Part shown: in pieces, positions 36,414-47,574 of the stretch | Position numbering within the stretch: the stretch's first letter is position 1 | Layout of the letters: each line of letters starts with the position of its first letter | Source of the DNA: Mesomycoplasma ovipneumoniae | GTDB taxonomy: Bacteria; Bacillota_I; Bacilli_A; Mycoplasmatales; Metamycoplasmataceae | DNA length: 64,000 nt | Assembly (NCBI RefSeq): GCF_024758565.1 | Contig: NZ_CP079199.1 | Coordinates: 124,001 to 188,000 of the forward strand | Reading direction: 5' to 3' | Notes under the pieces: model-generated | The model's input: the letters and a program-made list of their open reading frames with translations, nothing else | Database searches by the model: none | Told to the model about the DNA's origin: nothing | Translations under genes and position numbers: made by a program

Positions 36414-36421
36414 AGTTTTTA
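36388..36421 (-). terminator. Terminator of the P68-type lipoprotein gene
   Basis: AAAAACTAAAAAT and its complement ATTTTTAGTTTTT around a short loop, 50 bases after the stop. Confidence 0.75.
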
Positions 36422-36470
36422 CAAACAGCAGAATTTTTATTTTTTTAAAATTACCGCTAATCTAGATTTT

Positions 36471-38303
36471 TTATTCGTTAATTAATTTTAGTAAATTATC
36501 AGAACTTTTGGTTTGACTATTTTCAAATCTTGTTGACTCAATTAGTGAATCTGTAATTGTTGTTGAGATTTTTGCTTCTTTGAAATTACCATTGTCACTT
36601 AAAATTTTAACTTTGGAAGCATCTTGTTTAAAAGCATTAAGCATTGATTCCATTGAAATTATAACTGATCTAAGGTTTGCCATTTTTTCATACAAACTTC
36701 AGTCGATTTTTTTAGCATCTTCACCAACTAGTTCAATACTTTTTTGATTATTAGATTCAAATTCGACAATTTTATCATAGTATTCTTGATATTTTTTCTT
36801 TACCTGTTCCAATTTTTCTTGAGTTACAACCGCTTTTGTAGGAAGAAAATAACCAGTATTTTCCATTAAATAATCAACATTATCAACCATTTTTCCGGGT
36901 GTGTCAATATCATTTTGGCCAGTAAAGAGTCATTCTAAAAATTTAATTGCTGCTTTATTAATCTTTTCTGTATCAGTTTTAATTGGGATTAGTGATGATC
37001 CGCCTGAGTTATAGACAAAAAATGGAGAATCTTTGCGTGATTTTAATGGTTGGCTTGTTGTAAAGACATCATTAAATGTTGCAAAACCTTTAGCAAGTTC
37101 GGGCTTTTCATCTGCAAATAAATTACGGGATGTTGCTGTGTCAATTGATTGCTTAATTCCAACTCCAGGAATGTAGCCAAAAACGGAACGGTATTTAAGA
37201 ATATCATGGCTTCCTCATTCACCAATACCTGGTCGTTTTTTAAAGTTTTTAAACTGAAATGCTTGCAAAATTTTGTTTTTATTACCTACTTTTTTTTCGA
37301 TTTTTTTGTTAGTTTTTGTAAATTTTTCGTAAGTTTTTTTAAATTCATCTTGCAAGGAAGTATCTGTAGCAATATTAAAGGTTAATTTATCATCTTTTGC
37401 TTCTCAGAATTTTTTACCTGATTTTGAAATAATATTTTTGTGTAAAACTAGACCTGAATAGTCAATATCAAAAATAGATGAATCTTGTGTATTTTCATCA
37501 AGTTTTGCATCAGCTTTTAATTTTACACCGTCAATAAATTTAGTTGAAAATTCAAGTGCTTCTTCAATATTTGAAAAAGTATCATAATTTACGTTCAAAT
37601 CTTTGAAAACATCGGCAGATTTTACTTCAAGATTGCTAAAAAAACTGTTTTCAGGAGTCGAGTTTCCTTTTTGAGCCGATTCTTGTGCTTTTTTGTAAAT
37701 TTCGGCGTTCTCATCAACTTTTCCACCACCTTTTTTTACTAAATCAAAAATAATTCGTAAATTATCAAGGTTAAATCCAAGTGCATCAACATCATTTACG
37801 TTAAAAGGAATATTATAAAACTTATTTTTACCAAAATTAAATGAGTTGTATTTTCCTACAATTTGATCAGTGAATATTCCTGGATTCAATTTATCGCTTT
37901 TTATTTCTAAAAGACGGTTATGTCCTTGTAAAACACTCGCAGTTGAAGAATCTCCTAGAACAATTGACGGAAGTTGATCTGAATTTGTGTCCAGTAATTT
38001 TTTAATATTTTCAGTTGTTTCTTGTTGAGTATTTGCTTTTGACTCATCATTCAAAACAAGTCTAACTGGCGCAAAATCAGGATCATCTTTAAACTTTTGG
38101 TTGTAATAAGGGATTAATCCTTTTTGATTTTTACCATAAACATTAAGTCCAAAAATTAATGGTCAAAAAGGACCTTGACTTGTTGTCATAACAACTTGAG
38201 TTTTTGGATCAATTGTATTCTCGCTTACTCCACAAGCACTCGCAATTAAGAAAAGACTTGGTGAGGTAAGCAACAAAGGTTTAAAAAATTTTTTAAAATT
38301 CAT
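36471..38303 (-). CDS. P68-type surface lipoprotein, likely solute-binding protein of the adjacent ABC transporter
   Basis: 610 residues in one frame with TGA as Trp. The start MNFKKFFKPLLL leads to the lipobox ASAC (Cys24). The body has the look of an extracellular solute-binding protein of sugar-transporter type (IVLGDSST, NIPFNVNDVDALGFN, FFVYNSGGSSLIPI, KFLEWLF). It resembles mycoplasma P68-type surface lipoproteins. The ABC ATPase and two permeases start 140 bp away on the opposite strand, so the four probably form one uptake system; the substrate is unknown. Confidence 0.78.
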
Positions 38304-38441
38304 ATATTTCTCACTTTTTCTAATTTTATGAAATTTTTTTCAGAAATATTAATAATTAAATATTAGTTATTTATAATTTTAATAAAAATAACTATACAAC
38401 ATTTACAAAAAAATTTTGAAAAAAAGGTAAAATTTTTTAAT

Positions 38442-39602
38442 ATGAACCACTTAACAATTGCTATAAGTATTAAAAACCTTATATTTTCGTATGATAAAAA
38501 GGCTTTTCTTAAAATTAATGAGCTTGAAATACCAGCAAATAATATTATTACAATTTTGGGACCCTCAGGTGCAGGAAAGTCCACTTTGCTTAATATTTTA
38601 GCGGGTTTTTTACCAGTAAATACAGGTATTGAATACCATGAAAAATTCAAAAACTTTGGCTATATAATGCAAAAAAACAACTTATATGAAGAAATTTCGG
38701 TAAAAAAAAATCTTTGGATTAGTGCTAAAAATTCGCCTGAATGAACTTCTAAAGTATGGAAATTGAGCTGGGAAAATTTCAAAAAAGATAAAAATAATCA
38801 AGATTTTAGCGACTCTATCAGAAATTTGCTCTCAAACAAATCTACTTTAGGAGTAGAAAAGGTTATAAAAAAATTCAAATTTTACTTTTATATATTGAAA
38901 AATATAAAAATTTATATTTTTTTCTTGAAATTTAGAAAAAAATATTTCGAAAAAGAAGTCCTAAATGTACTAAAAGCCTTAGAAATTGACGATATTTTTT
39001 TAAAAAAAGCCAAAAATATTAGTGGGGGCCAACAACAGCGCGTGGCTTTTGCAAAATCAATTATAAAAGGGGATAATTTAGTTTTAATGGATGAACCTTT
39101 TTCATCGCTGGATGCAAAAATTAAGGAATCAACTATTAAATTATTACTTAAAATCAAACAAGAATTTAACATGACAATCGTTTTAGTAACTCACGACCAA
39201 ACTGATGCAATGAAAATTAGTGACAAAATTATTCTTTTAAATAAAGGCGAAATTTTGCAATATTCTAATCCAGAAGAACTTTTTGAAAATCCCCAAACTA
39301 TTTTTGCCGCAAAATTTATTGGAATGCCAGAAATCAATTTTATTGAAAAAAAGGGAGAAATTGAATATTATATCCGTTCTAAATACATTAAAATTTCAAG
39401 CTCATCTGAAACAACCAACGGAAAAGTTTTTTATAAAAAAAATATTGCAGATAATTTTTATTACCAAATTCGTGATACTGAAAAAAATATTGACCTTGAA
39501 ATTATAAGTCCTATTGATATTCAGGGCGAAAATGTAAAAATAGAATATAATAAAGATAAAATTTTTGCTTTTGATAAAGGTGGAAACCGTGTTAATAGTT
39601 AA
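38442..39602 (+). CDS. ABC transporter ATPase of sugar-uptake type, with long insertion
   Basis: 386 residues; a TGA Trp lies inside. Walker A GPSGAGKST (40-48), Q-loop YIMQ, signature ISGGQQQR (about 194), Walker B VLMDEP, H-loop VTHD, then a C-terminal regulatory segment of the MalK/UgpC kind. Between Q-loop and signature there is an insertion of roughly 90 basic, aromatic residues (about 100-180, with YFYILKNIKIYIFFLKF) not found in ordinary members. It probably powers import of the ligand bound by the P68-type lipoprotein. Its end overlaps the next start. Confidence 0.88.
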
Positions 39603-40518
39603 TAAAGAATCCATAAAAACAGTTCTTTTTCACAAAAATACAAAAGCAATCTTACTTATAGGTCCACTATTTATTTTTCTTTTTATTTTTTCAGTCTACC
39701 CAATTCTGGATTCATTATTTAACTCTTTTAATGTCGGAGTTGGCCAAAACAAACATTTAGGATTTGAGAATTTTAGGGAATTATTTGCAAAATCAAATTT
39801 TAATGATGCACTAAGAAACAGCACTTTATTATTTTTTATTAGCTCTCCGATTGCACTTTTTCTAGGATTTATTATTGCAATTTTGCTTTCAAAACTTAAG
39901 AGTAAATTTCTTCGAATGTTAATAATAAGTGGACTTTATTCCCAGTTTTTTATTTCATCTTTTGCAATTGGAACTGCTTTTTCTTTCCTTTTTGGTAATA
40001 AAAATGTTTTTGCAAAAATGCTTAATCTAAATTTTTCATTTGTCGGTGGAGACAATAAAATTGATTTAATTTGACTATATTTAATTTATCAACTCTGAAG
40101 AGCAATCCCTTTTAATTCAGTGCTTTTCTTTTTTGCAATTTCTAGCATTCACACAAAATATAAAAAAAATTTACAAATTGATAGAATTAACCTAAAAGAC
40201 AAAATTTTTAACCTTTATCTTAAAGAAATTGGCAATCAATTTTTAGTTATCGCATACACAAACTTCATTTTTGCAACAATGTTATACCCAAATGTTATTA
40301 CAGGAGACATAAATTTGGATCTAAATAGAGGCCACACTCTTGCTTCATATATTTTATCTTCAAGTGATAATTCAGGACTCCAATCCGCTGTGAGTTTAAT
40401 GACTTTCTTTTATCTTTTAGCAGTTTTTTCAACCTTTATTATTTTTAGGCCAAAAACATGGAAAAAAATATCAAAACTTATTAAAAATAAAAGGGGTAAA
40501 AATGTCATTAAAATTTAA
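39589..40518 (+). CDS. ABC transporter permease 1 (MalF/UgpA type)
   Basis: 309 residues from a GTG at 39589 that overlaps the end of the ATPase gene and has AAAGGTGG 5 bases upstream. About six hydrophobic segments; the first (LLIGPLFIFLFIFSVYPILDSLFNSF) and the GFENFRELF that follows are typical of binding-protein-dependent sugar permeases. The cytoplasmic EAA loop that docks the ATPase is degenerate (QIDRINLKDKIFNLYLKEI). The next permease gene overlaps it by 17 bases. Confidence 0.85.
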
Positions 40519-41341
40519 TTTAAATAGTTTTTTTCTACAATTTTTGCTATTTTCTTTTTTAATAATAGTACTTATTTTTTTCCTGTTTCCTTTATATTAT
40601 TTAATTGTAAATGCTTCCTTGCCTAATGAATTACAGGATAATCCTAATTTGACATTGAAAATAGGCTCAAATTTACTTGAAAACTTCCAAAATTCCATTA
40701 ATGATAATTTTTGAATTGGAATTACCACTTCAATTTTTGTAATTATGCTCATTAATTTTTTTAGAATTATTTTGTATTCACTAGCATCTTTTGGACTTTG
40801 AATGGCAAAAAAAAGACTGAAATTAACGTTTATTTCGCTTTTTGTGGCAATTTCTTTTATTCCAGAAATTAGCACTTATATTCCACTTGCAAGAATTTTA
40901 AATAGCAACCAATTAGTAACAAATTCGCCGGTTTTTGCACTCACAGTTAACCAAATTTTTTCCTTTTTTAACTTTTTTTATCTATATAAAAGCATTAACA
41001 AAATTGATAAAAAGCAACTTTTACTTGCAAGAATTGATAATTTATCACTGTTTTTAAAGATTAAATTGATAATTTTCCCAAAAATAAAAATTTCCTATTA
41101 TTTATTAATTATTTTTACAACAATTCAAGCTTGAAACGACTTTTTATGACCAAATTACATTTTTTCAAACCGATCATACCAGACAATTTCAACTTGATTT
41201 CAGTATTCAGGACAAACTAGCCTTGGATTTTTACAAAACATACAAGCTGCAGGCTCACTTTTTACAATAGCTGTTCCATTGTTTTTTTACTTAATTTTTT
41301 CCAAATTTATTAATAATGCAACGGCAAACAATATTAAATAA
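40502..41341 (+). CDS. ABC transporter permease 2 (MalG/UgpE type)
   Basis: 279 residues with TGA Trp codons, six hydrophobic segments starting FLLFSFLIIVLIFFLFPLYY. The EAA loop is again degenerate (KQLLLARIDNLSLFLKIKLIIFP). The end, WNDFLWPNYIFSN and then SYQTISTWFQ, fits MalG-type partners (WNDFLWP is characteristic). AAAAGGGG lies just before the ATG. It completes the ATPase and permease set. Confidence 0.87.
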
Positions 41342-41350
41342 TTTTGAAAA

Positions 41351-41917
41351 ATGCAAAAAATTATCACAAAAGAAGCTGTTTTTGAATTAGAAATCAAAAA
41401 ATCTAAATTTATTTCTTATAGTTTCATAATAAAATCAAAAGAACATTCAGAAGCGCTACTAACAAAAATTCAACAAGAAAATAAGCATGCAAGTCATGTT
41501 GTTTATGCAGTTTGTTTTGATTTATATAATTGTAAATTCAGTGATGCAAACGAGCCAAAAGGTTCAGCAGGGTGACAAATTTTTAACATTTTGCGAACAA
41601 AAAAAATTACTAATTCATTAATTATTGTTGTCAGGTACATGTATGGATCCAAATTAGGACTAGGTTTGTTACAAAATAGTTACAAAAAATCGGCAATTGA
41701 AGTCCTAAATCTTAGTTTGGTTGGTGATTTTAAAATTTCTTATCACTATTTATGTGAAATTGACTTGGAGAAAATGAACTGGGTGCTTCAATTAATAAAG
41801 AAAAATGGATGTACAATCCAAAAAAAAGAATTTGGACTAAAATTAAAAATTGAATTTAGCTGTCCTTTAAAATTAGAAGAAAGTTTTGAGGTAGATTTTA
41901 AAGAAATAGTAAAATAA
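41351..41917 (+). CDS. yigZ: YigZ/IMPACT family protein
   Basis: 188 residues, start 9 bp after the permease stop. Family motifs are present: SKFISYSF, HASHVVYAV, DANEPKGSAGWQI and VVRYMYGSKLGLGLL. Bacterial YigZ proteins have an N-terminal IMPACT fold and a C-terminal EF-G-like part; their function is not settled, with a role in translation suggested. Gly replacements in the KLGxGGL motif are mild. The 3' end is duplicated at 43952-44069. Confidence 0.85.
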
Positions 41918-41939
41918 TTTAGCTGAAAAAAAATATTTT
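41822..41939. repeat. 118-bp direct repeat (left) flanking MITE-like copy 3
   Basis: Covers the last 96 bases of the yigZ gene and 22 bases beyond; about 88% identical by eye to 43952-44069 and abutting the element at 41940. Confidence 0.85.
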
Positions 41940-42037
41940 CTGAGTTTGACAGTTTGATGGCAAAAATTCACTTTTTAGTGAATATAAATACGCAAAAATA
42001 CCCGTAAATCCGGGTTTTTTGGCCTAAAATCTTAATT

Positions 42038-43443
42038 TAAATTAGTATATTAATTTCAGACACATTCAAAAAAAGGTGTGTCAAAATGAAACAATACAAA
42101 TTCACAATTGAAGACAAATTTAAATATATCAAAATTGCCGAATCTAAAGGGTTAAAAAACGCAATTTTGCATTTTGCTGAAGAATTTAGAGAAATTTACA
42201 AAAGCAAATCAAAAAGTAAAAAAGCACATAAAGAATGAATGTTGCATATATATGCTAATAATTTGATAAGAAATTGGCAAAAAAAGTTTTATAATAATGA
42301 TATGAAAAGTCTAATAAGCACTCGTGGAAAAATCAAATCTCCGCGTAAACCAAAAAAGAAATATACAATTAATGATCTTTCTGAAAACGATCGTGAAATT
42401 TATCAAGAAATAATGGAGAATGTTCTTAGAAGATACGGGATTGACCCCGCAATTGTTCTTGAGGAGCTCAAAAAACGAAAACAGGAACAAGAAAAAGATA
42501 AAAACAAAATCGAAAATTCCACTAGAATTTGTAGTGTTTTTAACGTTAATCGTAGTTCGATTTATGAGAAAATAAGGGTGAAAAAACCACCAAAGAAAAT
42601 GATTTATGATGAAAAGTTACTTGAGTGAATTCGTGAAAATTTCAATTTGAATCGAAAGGTAAAAGGCCGAGACATCCTATATAATATTTACATAAATCAG
42701 GGAAATTATGTAAGCACGTACGTGTTTCAAAAACACTACGAATTTTTAGGATTAAAATCAATTGCTTATAAAAGGCAAGGAAAACCAGCGCCAAAAGAGA
42801 AAAAGTTTACGCGAATTTGGACTGAAGATCATATCAAAGGTGAATTTAGCTCAGAAAAATTTGGTGAAAAATGGTTTGCTGATATTAAATTTATCAAAAT
42901 TAACAACGAATGATTTTACCTACACTCAATTATTGAAACAAAATCCAATTACTTGCTCAATTTTTCGATTTCTAAAACAAGATTTTCAGAGGAAACTATA
43001 AACTTAGTAAAAGAAACAATCAAAAAGTATAATATTAAACCAAAATTTTTCCATTCAGATCATGGCGTGGAATATGCGAACTACAAATTTGCTAATTTTT
43101 TAAGACAAAATGGTATCCAACAATCAATGTCACCAAAAGGAAATGCTCTTGCAAACCGCCCTATTGAATATTTTTATGCGGTTTTTCAACGCGAATTGAT
43201 TAATATTGAGGGCCAAAATTTTGAAAATGTGGCTATTGCTTATCAAAAAATAAGTGAATTTATTGATTGGTATAACGATGAAAGGCCTCAAAGTTGTTTA
43301 TCATATAAAAGTCCAAGCTATTATATGAGGTAAATTATTTGTCCAAATTTTTTAAAATGAACTTACTAGAAAAAATCAACAAAAGTGGTGTAATCAAAAT
43401 CATAGATAAAAAACTAATTGTCTGAGATTTTTCTACTAATTTA
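42038..43443 (+). mobile_element. IS3-family insertion sequence, copy 3
   Basis: 1406 bp with ends TAAATTAGTA. Perfect 15-bp direct repeats CCTAAAATCTTAATT lie at 42023-42037 and 43444-43458. Confidence 0.9.
42086..43333 (+). CDS. IS3-family transposase (single-frame OrfAB), copy 3
   Basis: 415 residues, all in one frame with TGA as Trp. Differs from copies 1 and 2 by scattered single residues only (for example RRYGIDPAIV, KSPSYYMR). The DDE residues are intact. Confidence 0.9.
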
Positions 43444-43951
43444 CCTAAAATCTTAATTTTTTTTTTTTTTTTTTTCAAAATCAACCTTTTGAAAAAAAAA
43501 ATGCTTGGTCTAAAATAAAATTATGTTATAATGACTCTCACTAAGAATAAATTAATAAATTTTGATATTGAATTAAGGGGGAATTAGTTATGTTTTTGTC
43601 ATAAAAAATCAGAAAATGCGAATTTTCCATTATATTTTTAGATATGATGGAATGCCTTAAATTTAACCGTTTAGAAATCTACAAATTTATGGCTTTTAGT
43701 TATTGTTCTTTCAAAACTTCACATATTTTTTTAGGCTCAATTTAAATAAAAATGAGTTTTCTATTTGCATTGAGTTTAAATAGTAGTTATATTTTTTTAT
43801 CGTATTTGTTATTTTATCCATAAATTGATTTTTGCCAGTGTTTTTAACTTAAAAAGCAGTTTAAAAATTTCATAATTTTGCTTTTTAAGTTAAAAAAGCA
43901 CGAAAAACCGGAGACTTTTTAGGATTATCTCATCAAACTGGGAAACTCGGG

Positions 43952-44069
43952 AAAAAAGAATTTGGGCTAAAATTAAAAATTGAATACAGCAATCCTTTAA
44001 AATTAGAAAAAAATTTTGAGCTAAATTTTAAGGAAATAGTAAAATAATTTGATTGAAAAAAATTATTTT
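43952..44069. repeat. 118-bp direct repeat (right) flanking MITE-like copy 3
   Basis: A duplicate of the yigZ 3' end including its stop codon; it now serves as upstream region of the MacB-like gene. Confidence 0.85.
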
Positions 44070-44114
44070 ATATTAAAATATACACAATATTAAAAAAGCT
44101 ATCTAGGTGCAAAA

Positions 44115-46418
44115 ATGATTCAAATTCGCAACATCACAAAAAGACTCGGGACAAAAATAATTTTAAATAACATTAGTTTTGATATTCCAACTAATAAATT
44201 AACGTTTATTTCTGGTCAATCTGGCGTTGGAAAAACGACACTTTTGCATATTATTGCCAAAATTGCCAAAGCTGACAGCGGGCAAATTTCCTTTTTTGAT
44301 AAAAATCAACAAGTCTTAAAAAACCCAAATGTCGACATTTTTTTTCAGGATGTCAATCTTATTGAAAATATTTCCGCTATTGACAATGTTCGAATTGGGA
44401 CAAGTATTTTAGGTTATAAATTTAAGCAAGATAAATTTAGTAAAAATGCAAATTTTTTAAATCTTGACCAAAGTGTTTTCAAAACAAAAATGGAAAATCT
44501 CTCTGGTGGTGAGAAACAAAGAATTGCAATTCTTCGTTCTCTAAATCGGGGTTCAGAATTTATTTTGTTTGATGAGCCAACTGCCGCCCTTGATAAAGAA
44601 AATGAGCAAATTATCTTTGAAAAAATTAAGCAAATGTCAAAAAATCACACAGTTGTGGTCATAAGTCATAATACTGAAATGGTTCACAAATATGCTGATC
44701 AAATAATTTTTTTACAAAAAGACAAACCGCCAATTGTTAAAATTAATGACACTAATATAATAGAAGAGCAAAATTCTGAACAAACTAGCGAAACTAAACA
44801 TAAAAAAGTTGCAAAAGTAGTTCAATTTAAGAATAAATTAAATATTTCACCGATTTTTGTTATTGCTGATATTAGCAAAAAATTAACCCTTACTATTTTA
44901 ATTATAATTGCTTTTTTAGCGGCCGTGTTTTCGATTAGTTTTGCTTTTGAATTAAATCTTGGAACGGCAAAAGTCGAACGGCAGCAAAAATATACGCTTT
45001 CACTTGATAGAAATTCAATTGAAAAGAAATCACAAGCCGCTTTTAGCCAAGATGAAATTAAAAAAATTAGTGAGTTTGAATCAATCAACGCGCTTGTTGC
45101 AAATAGGCCAACTACAAATATAAACTTGCACTATGAAAATCGAAAAATTAATCTTAGTCAAGTTGATCAAATTGAAATTAATAACTTTTTCAAAGACAGA
45201 ATCGAAAATGATCTTGTTAATTTTGAAGGAAAATCCATTGAAAATCCTCGGGAAATTATCCTTTCAAAATCAACAATTGACAGACTTAAAATTGAGAATC
45301 CATTAGAAAAAACAATTTATCTTGCTTATGATTCTAATAAGGAAATTGAGGAAAATCAAAATAAAATTCCGCTAAAAATTGTCGGAATTAATAATGGAAT
45401 TAAAAGTTCTGTTAGCAGATTAGGAAATACTTTTAATTTAATTGATTTTCCATCTTTTATTAGCACTCAATCAATTAAAGATCTTGAAAATTTAGTTAAG
45501 CAAAATTCTGTTAATGACAAAAAAGACAATAACTTTCAACTTTTTAAGGAAATAAATTCTTATATTCCCAGTGAAAATGCCCAAAGCTCCGCGCTTGAAC
45601 CATTTAAAATTCCACTAAAAAACACAAAAGTTTTCCCACAAAACAATCTAAAATTAATAACTGGAACATTCCCAAGAAAAGTCGATGAAATTCTACTTTC
45701 AACAACAGCAATTGATTTAAATGCTAGATATAAATTAAAAGTTGGCGATATAATTCAAACAAACTCGCCTTTAAATCAAAAATTTAACTTACTTGTTGTT
45801 GGAATTTTTGACTCGCCAGATTCAGAATTATTTTATCACGAAGATGCCCCAGAATTTTATACCAGCTTCCAACCAACCCAACTTACTGCTTATTTAACAA
45901 CAACTGACGAACAAAACAATCTTGAATCAGAATCAAGAAACGCTAAATTTGACCTTAAAATAACTCCACCTTCAAACTTCATTCGTGTAATAACTAGCCA
46001 ATCTTTAGCGATTATTTCGATAGTTAACAAGGTTACTTTTGCAGTGTTTATAATTTTTGTTATTATATTAATTTCCTTCATTTTAGTTTATGCCAAAACG
46101 ATTTCTGAATCAAAACAGAGAATGATTGGAATTCTAAAATCGCTTGGTGGTTCGACTTTATTAACGCTTTTTTATCATACTTTAAATATTGTTTTGATAT
46201 CGATTGTTGTTCTGATTTTAAGTTTTGTAATTATTTTCCCGTCAATGGAATCGATTCATATTTTAATAGTTGGAAATGAATTTCCTGCCGCATCTCAAGA
46301 AAATTTAGCACTAATTTTATTATCGTCCTGAGCCGGACTTTCAGCTGCCTTTATTCTAATTTATGTTTTAATGTCCTTAATTACTTACAAGAAAACGACT
46401 CAACAATTATTAAAATAA
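44115..46418 (+). CDS. MacB-like ABC transporter, ATPase fused to permease
   Basis: 767 residues, one TGA Trp near the end. N-terminal ATPase (1-220): Walker A GQSGVGKTT, signature LSGGEKQR, Walker B ILFDEP, H-loop ISHN. A first membrane segment (about 250-275) is followed by a large outside domain of about 350 residues (MacB periplasmic-core-like, with FPRKVDEILLST and VVGIFDSP). Three membrane segments end the protein (about 640-760, KSLGGSTLLTLF). The type VII/MacB family drives export or release of lipoproteins and peptides rather than import. Substrate unknown. Start ATG follows TAGGTGC. Confidence 0.85.
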
Positions 46419-46419
46419 A

Positions 46420-46452
46420 AATGAAAGGTGTAATTGCCTTTCATTTTTATTT
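46420..46452. terminator. Bidirectional terminator between convergent genes
   Basis: AAATGAAAGG and CCTTTCATTT with flanking A and T runs, directly between the MacB-like gene and the nuclease gene. Confidence 0.8.
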
Positions 46453-47097
46453 CTTCTTTAACTTTTTAAGACCATAAATTGTTGAAATATCTTCTTCTCA
46501 AAGCATAAATTTACTTTTTTTAGCAGATTCTTGGGCTTTTAAAATTTGGTCAATTAAATTTTTATATTCAGGATAATAATAAGTTTTTTTGGGATTTTGA
46601 TATTGGGCATAACGATGAATTGCAAGACCTTCGCTAACCATTTTGATATTAATGATTTCGCCCTTTTCATTTTTTAGAACAACAATAATCCGTTCATACG
46701 GGTCTTGCCCGACAATTTCAAATGAAATTCAACGATTTAAAATTAGCTGTTCTAGACGTTTTTTAGCTCTTAACCCGTGAAATTTCATAGTTTTTACGTT
46801 AATCAAACGATTTGGACGGCTGAGTTCAAGTTCAGGAGTGTCAATACCAAAAATCCGAAAACGCTTACCGTTTTTATCAGTGAAAGTGTCGCCATCATAA
46901 ACACTTTTTATAAATGTTGTATAAGTTAAACCTTGTTTAATCCGTGAATTTTTAACAAAAATAGGTAGTTTTTCTATTGGATTTAAGCCATCAGTTGGAA
47001 CTATTTTTTCTGAAATAATTTCTGAAAGATAATCATAACAACTTGTCAGTGAAAAAAGTGGCAAAAATCCCGGAACTAATAGTAGTTTTTTAAAAAT
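46447..47097 (-). CDS. Thermonuclease-type (SNase) lipoprotein
   Basis: Staphylococcal-nuclease fold: YDGDTF, RIFGIDTPE with the catalytic Arg, DPYERIIVVL, MVSEGLA. Surface nucleases of this kind feed nucleotides to mycoplasmas. The start is unusual: the lipoprotein signal KKLLLVPGFLPLFSLTSC is complete only if translation begins at an ATT (47095-47097), which has GGGAGG 7 bases upstream. The next conventional choice, TTG at 47064, would cut the signal in half. From the ATT the product is 216 residues with the lipid Cys at about 21. The 5' end overlaps smpB by 22 bases, suggesting coupling. Confidence 0.82.
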
Positions 47098-47513
47098 TTT
47101 TGTGCCTCCCTTTTTTGATCTCGTTCTTTTATAGCATTTCTTTTGTCAACCTTAGTTTTCCCTTTTGCAAGTCCAATTTCTATTTTGATTCTACGATTTT
47201 TCAGACCAACAAAAAGTGGAATAATTGTTAATTTTTTTGTAACTTTTTCTTTAAAAATTTTTTTTAACTCGTGTTTGTGTAATAAAAGTTTTCTTGAGCG
47301 ATCAGTTTGACCTCGGGATCCTTTATAGGCGCTAATTGTTGCATTTGACAAATAAAGTTCTAAACCCTTAAAATAACAGAAAGAACCTACAAGCGATATA
47401 TTTTTTGCCTGAACAGATTTAACTTCTCAACCTTCTAAGACAATTCCCGCTGTAAATTTGCTAATTATTTCATAGTCAAAATAAGCTCTTTTATTTTCAA
47501 TTAAAATTTTCAT
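47076..47513 (-). CDS. smpB: SsrA-binding protein SmpB
   Basis: 145 residues, in the usual range. SmpB places tmRNA in the A site of stalled ribosomes. Family blocks are clear: NKRAYFDYEI at the start, LEGWEVKS, SFCYFKGLELYL, the HKHELKKI block, IPLFVGLKNRRIKIEIGLAKGKTKVDKR, and a basic tail. Its RNA partner is at 14584-15130. The nuclease lipoprotein gene overlaps its end; the ATPase gene diverges 61 bp upstream. Confidence 0.95.
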
Positions 47514-47574
47514 CTTTGAACCTAAAAAATTATATAATTATATTTAAAATAATTTTATATAAAAAAGGGCAAAA

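Larger units (their letters stand above)
41940..43951 (+). mobile_element. Non-autonomous IS1634-related element (MITE-like) copy 3, split by IS3 copy 3
   Basis: Left end CTGAGTTTGACAGTTTGAT, right end ATCAAACTGGGAAACTCGGG. Without the IS and its 15-bp duplication it is about 590 bp. After the IS come a T19 tract, an A10 tract (43492-43501), TTGGTC and TATAAT (43526-43531), AAGGGGGAA, a mini-ORF, the small ORF at 43644 and the conserved hairpin. It also has AACTTAAAAAGCA and its complement as a second stem (43846-43893). Confidence 0.8.

Noticed and set aside
37043-37225. Open frame in another phase of the P68-type gene
   Set aside because: The lipoprotein frame continues through here once TGA is read as Trp; the alternative has no start signal.
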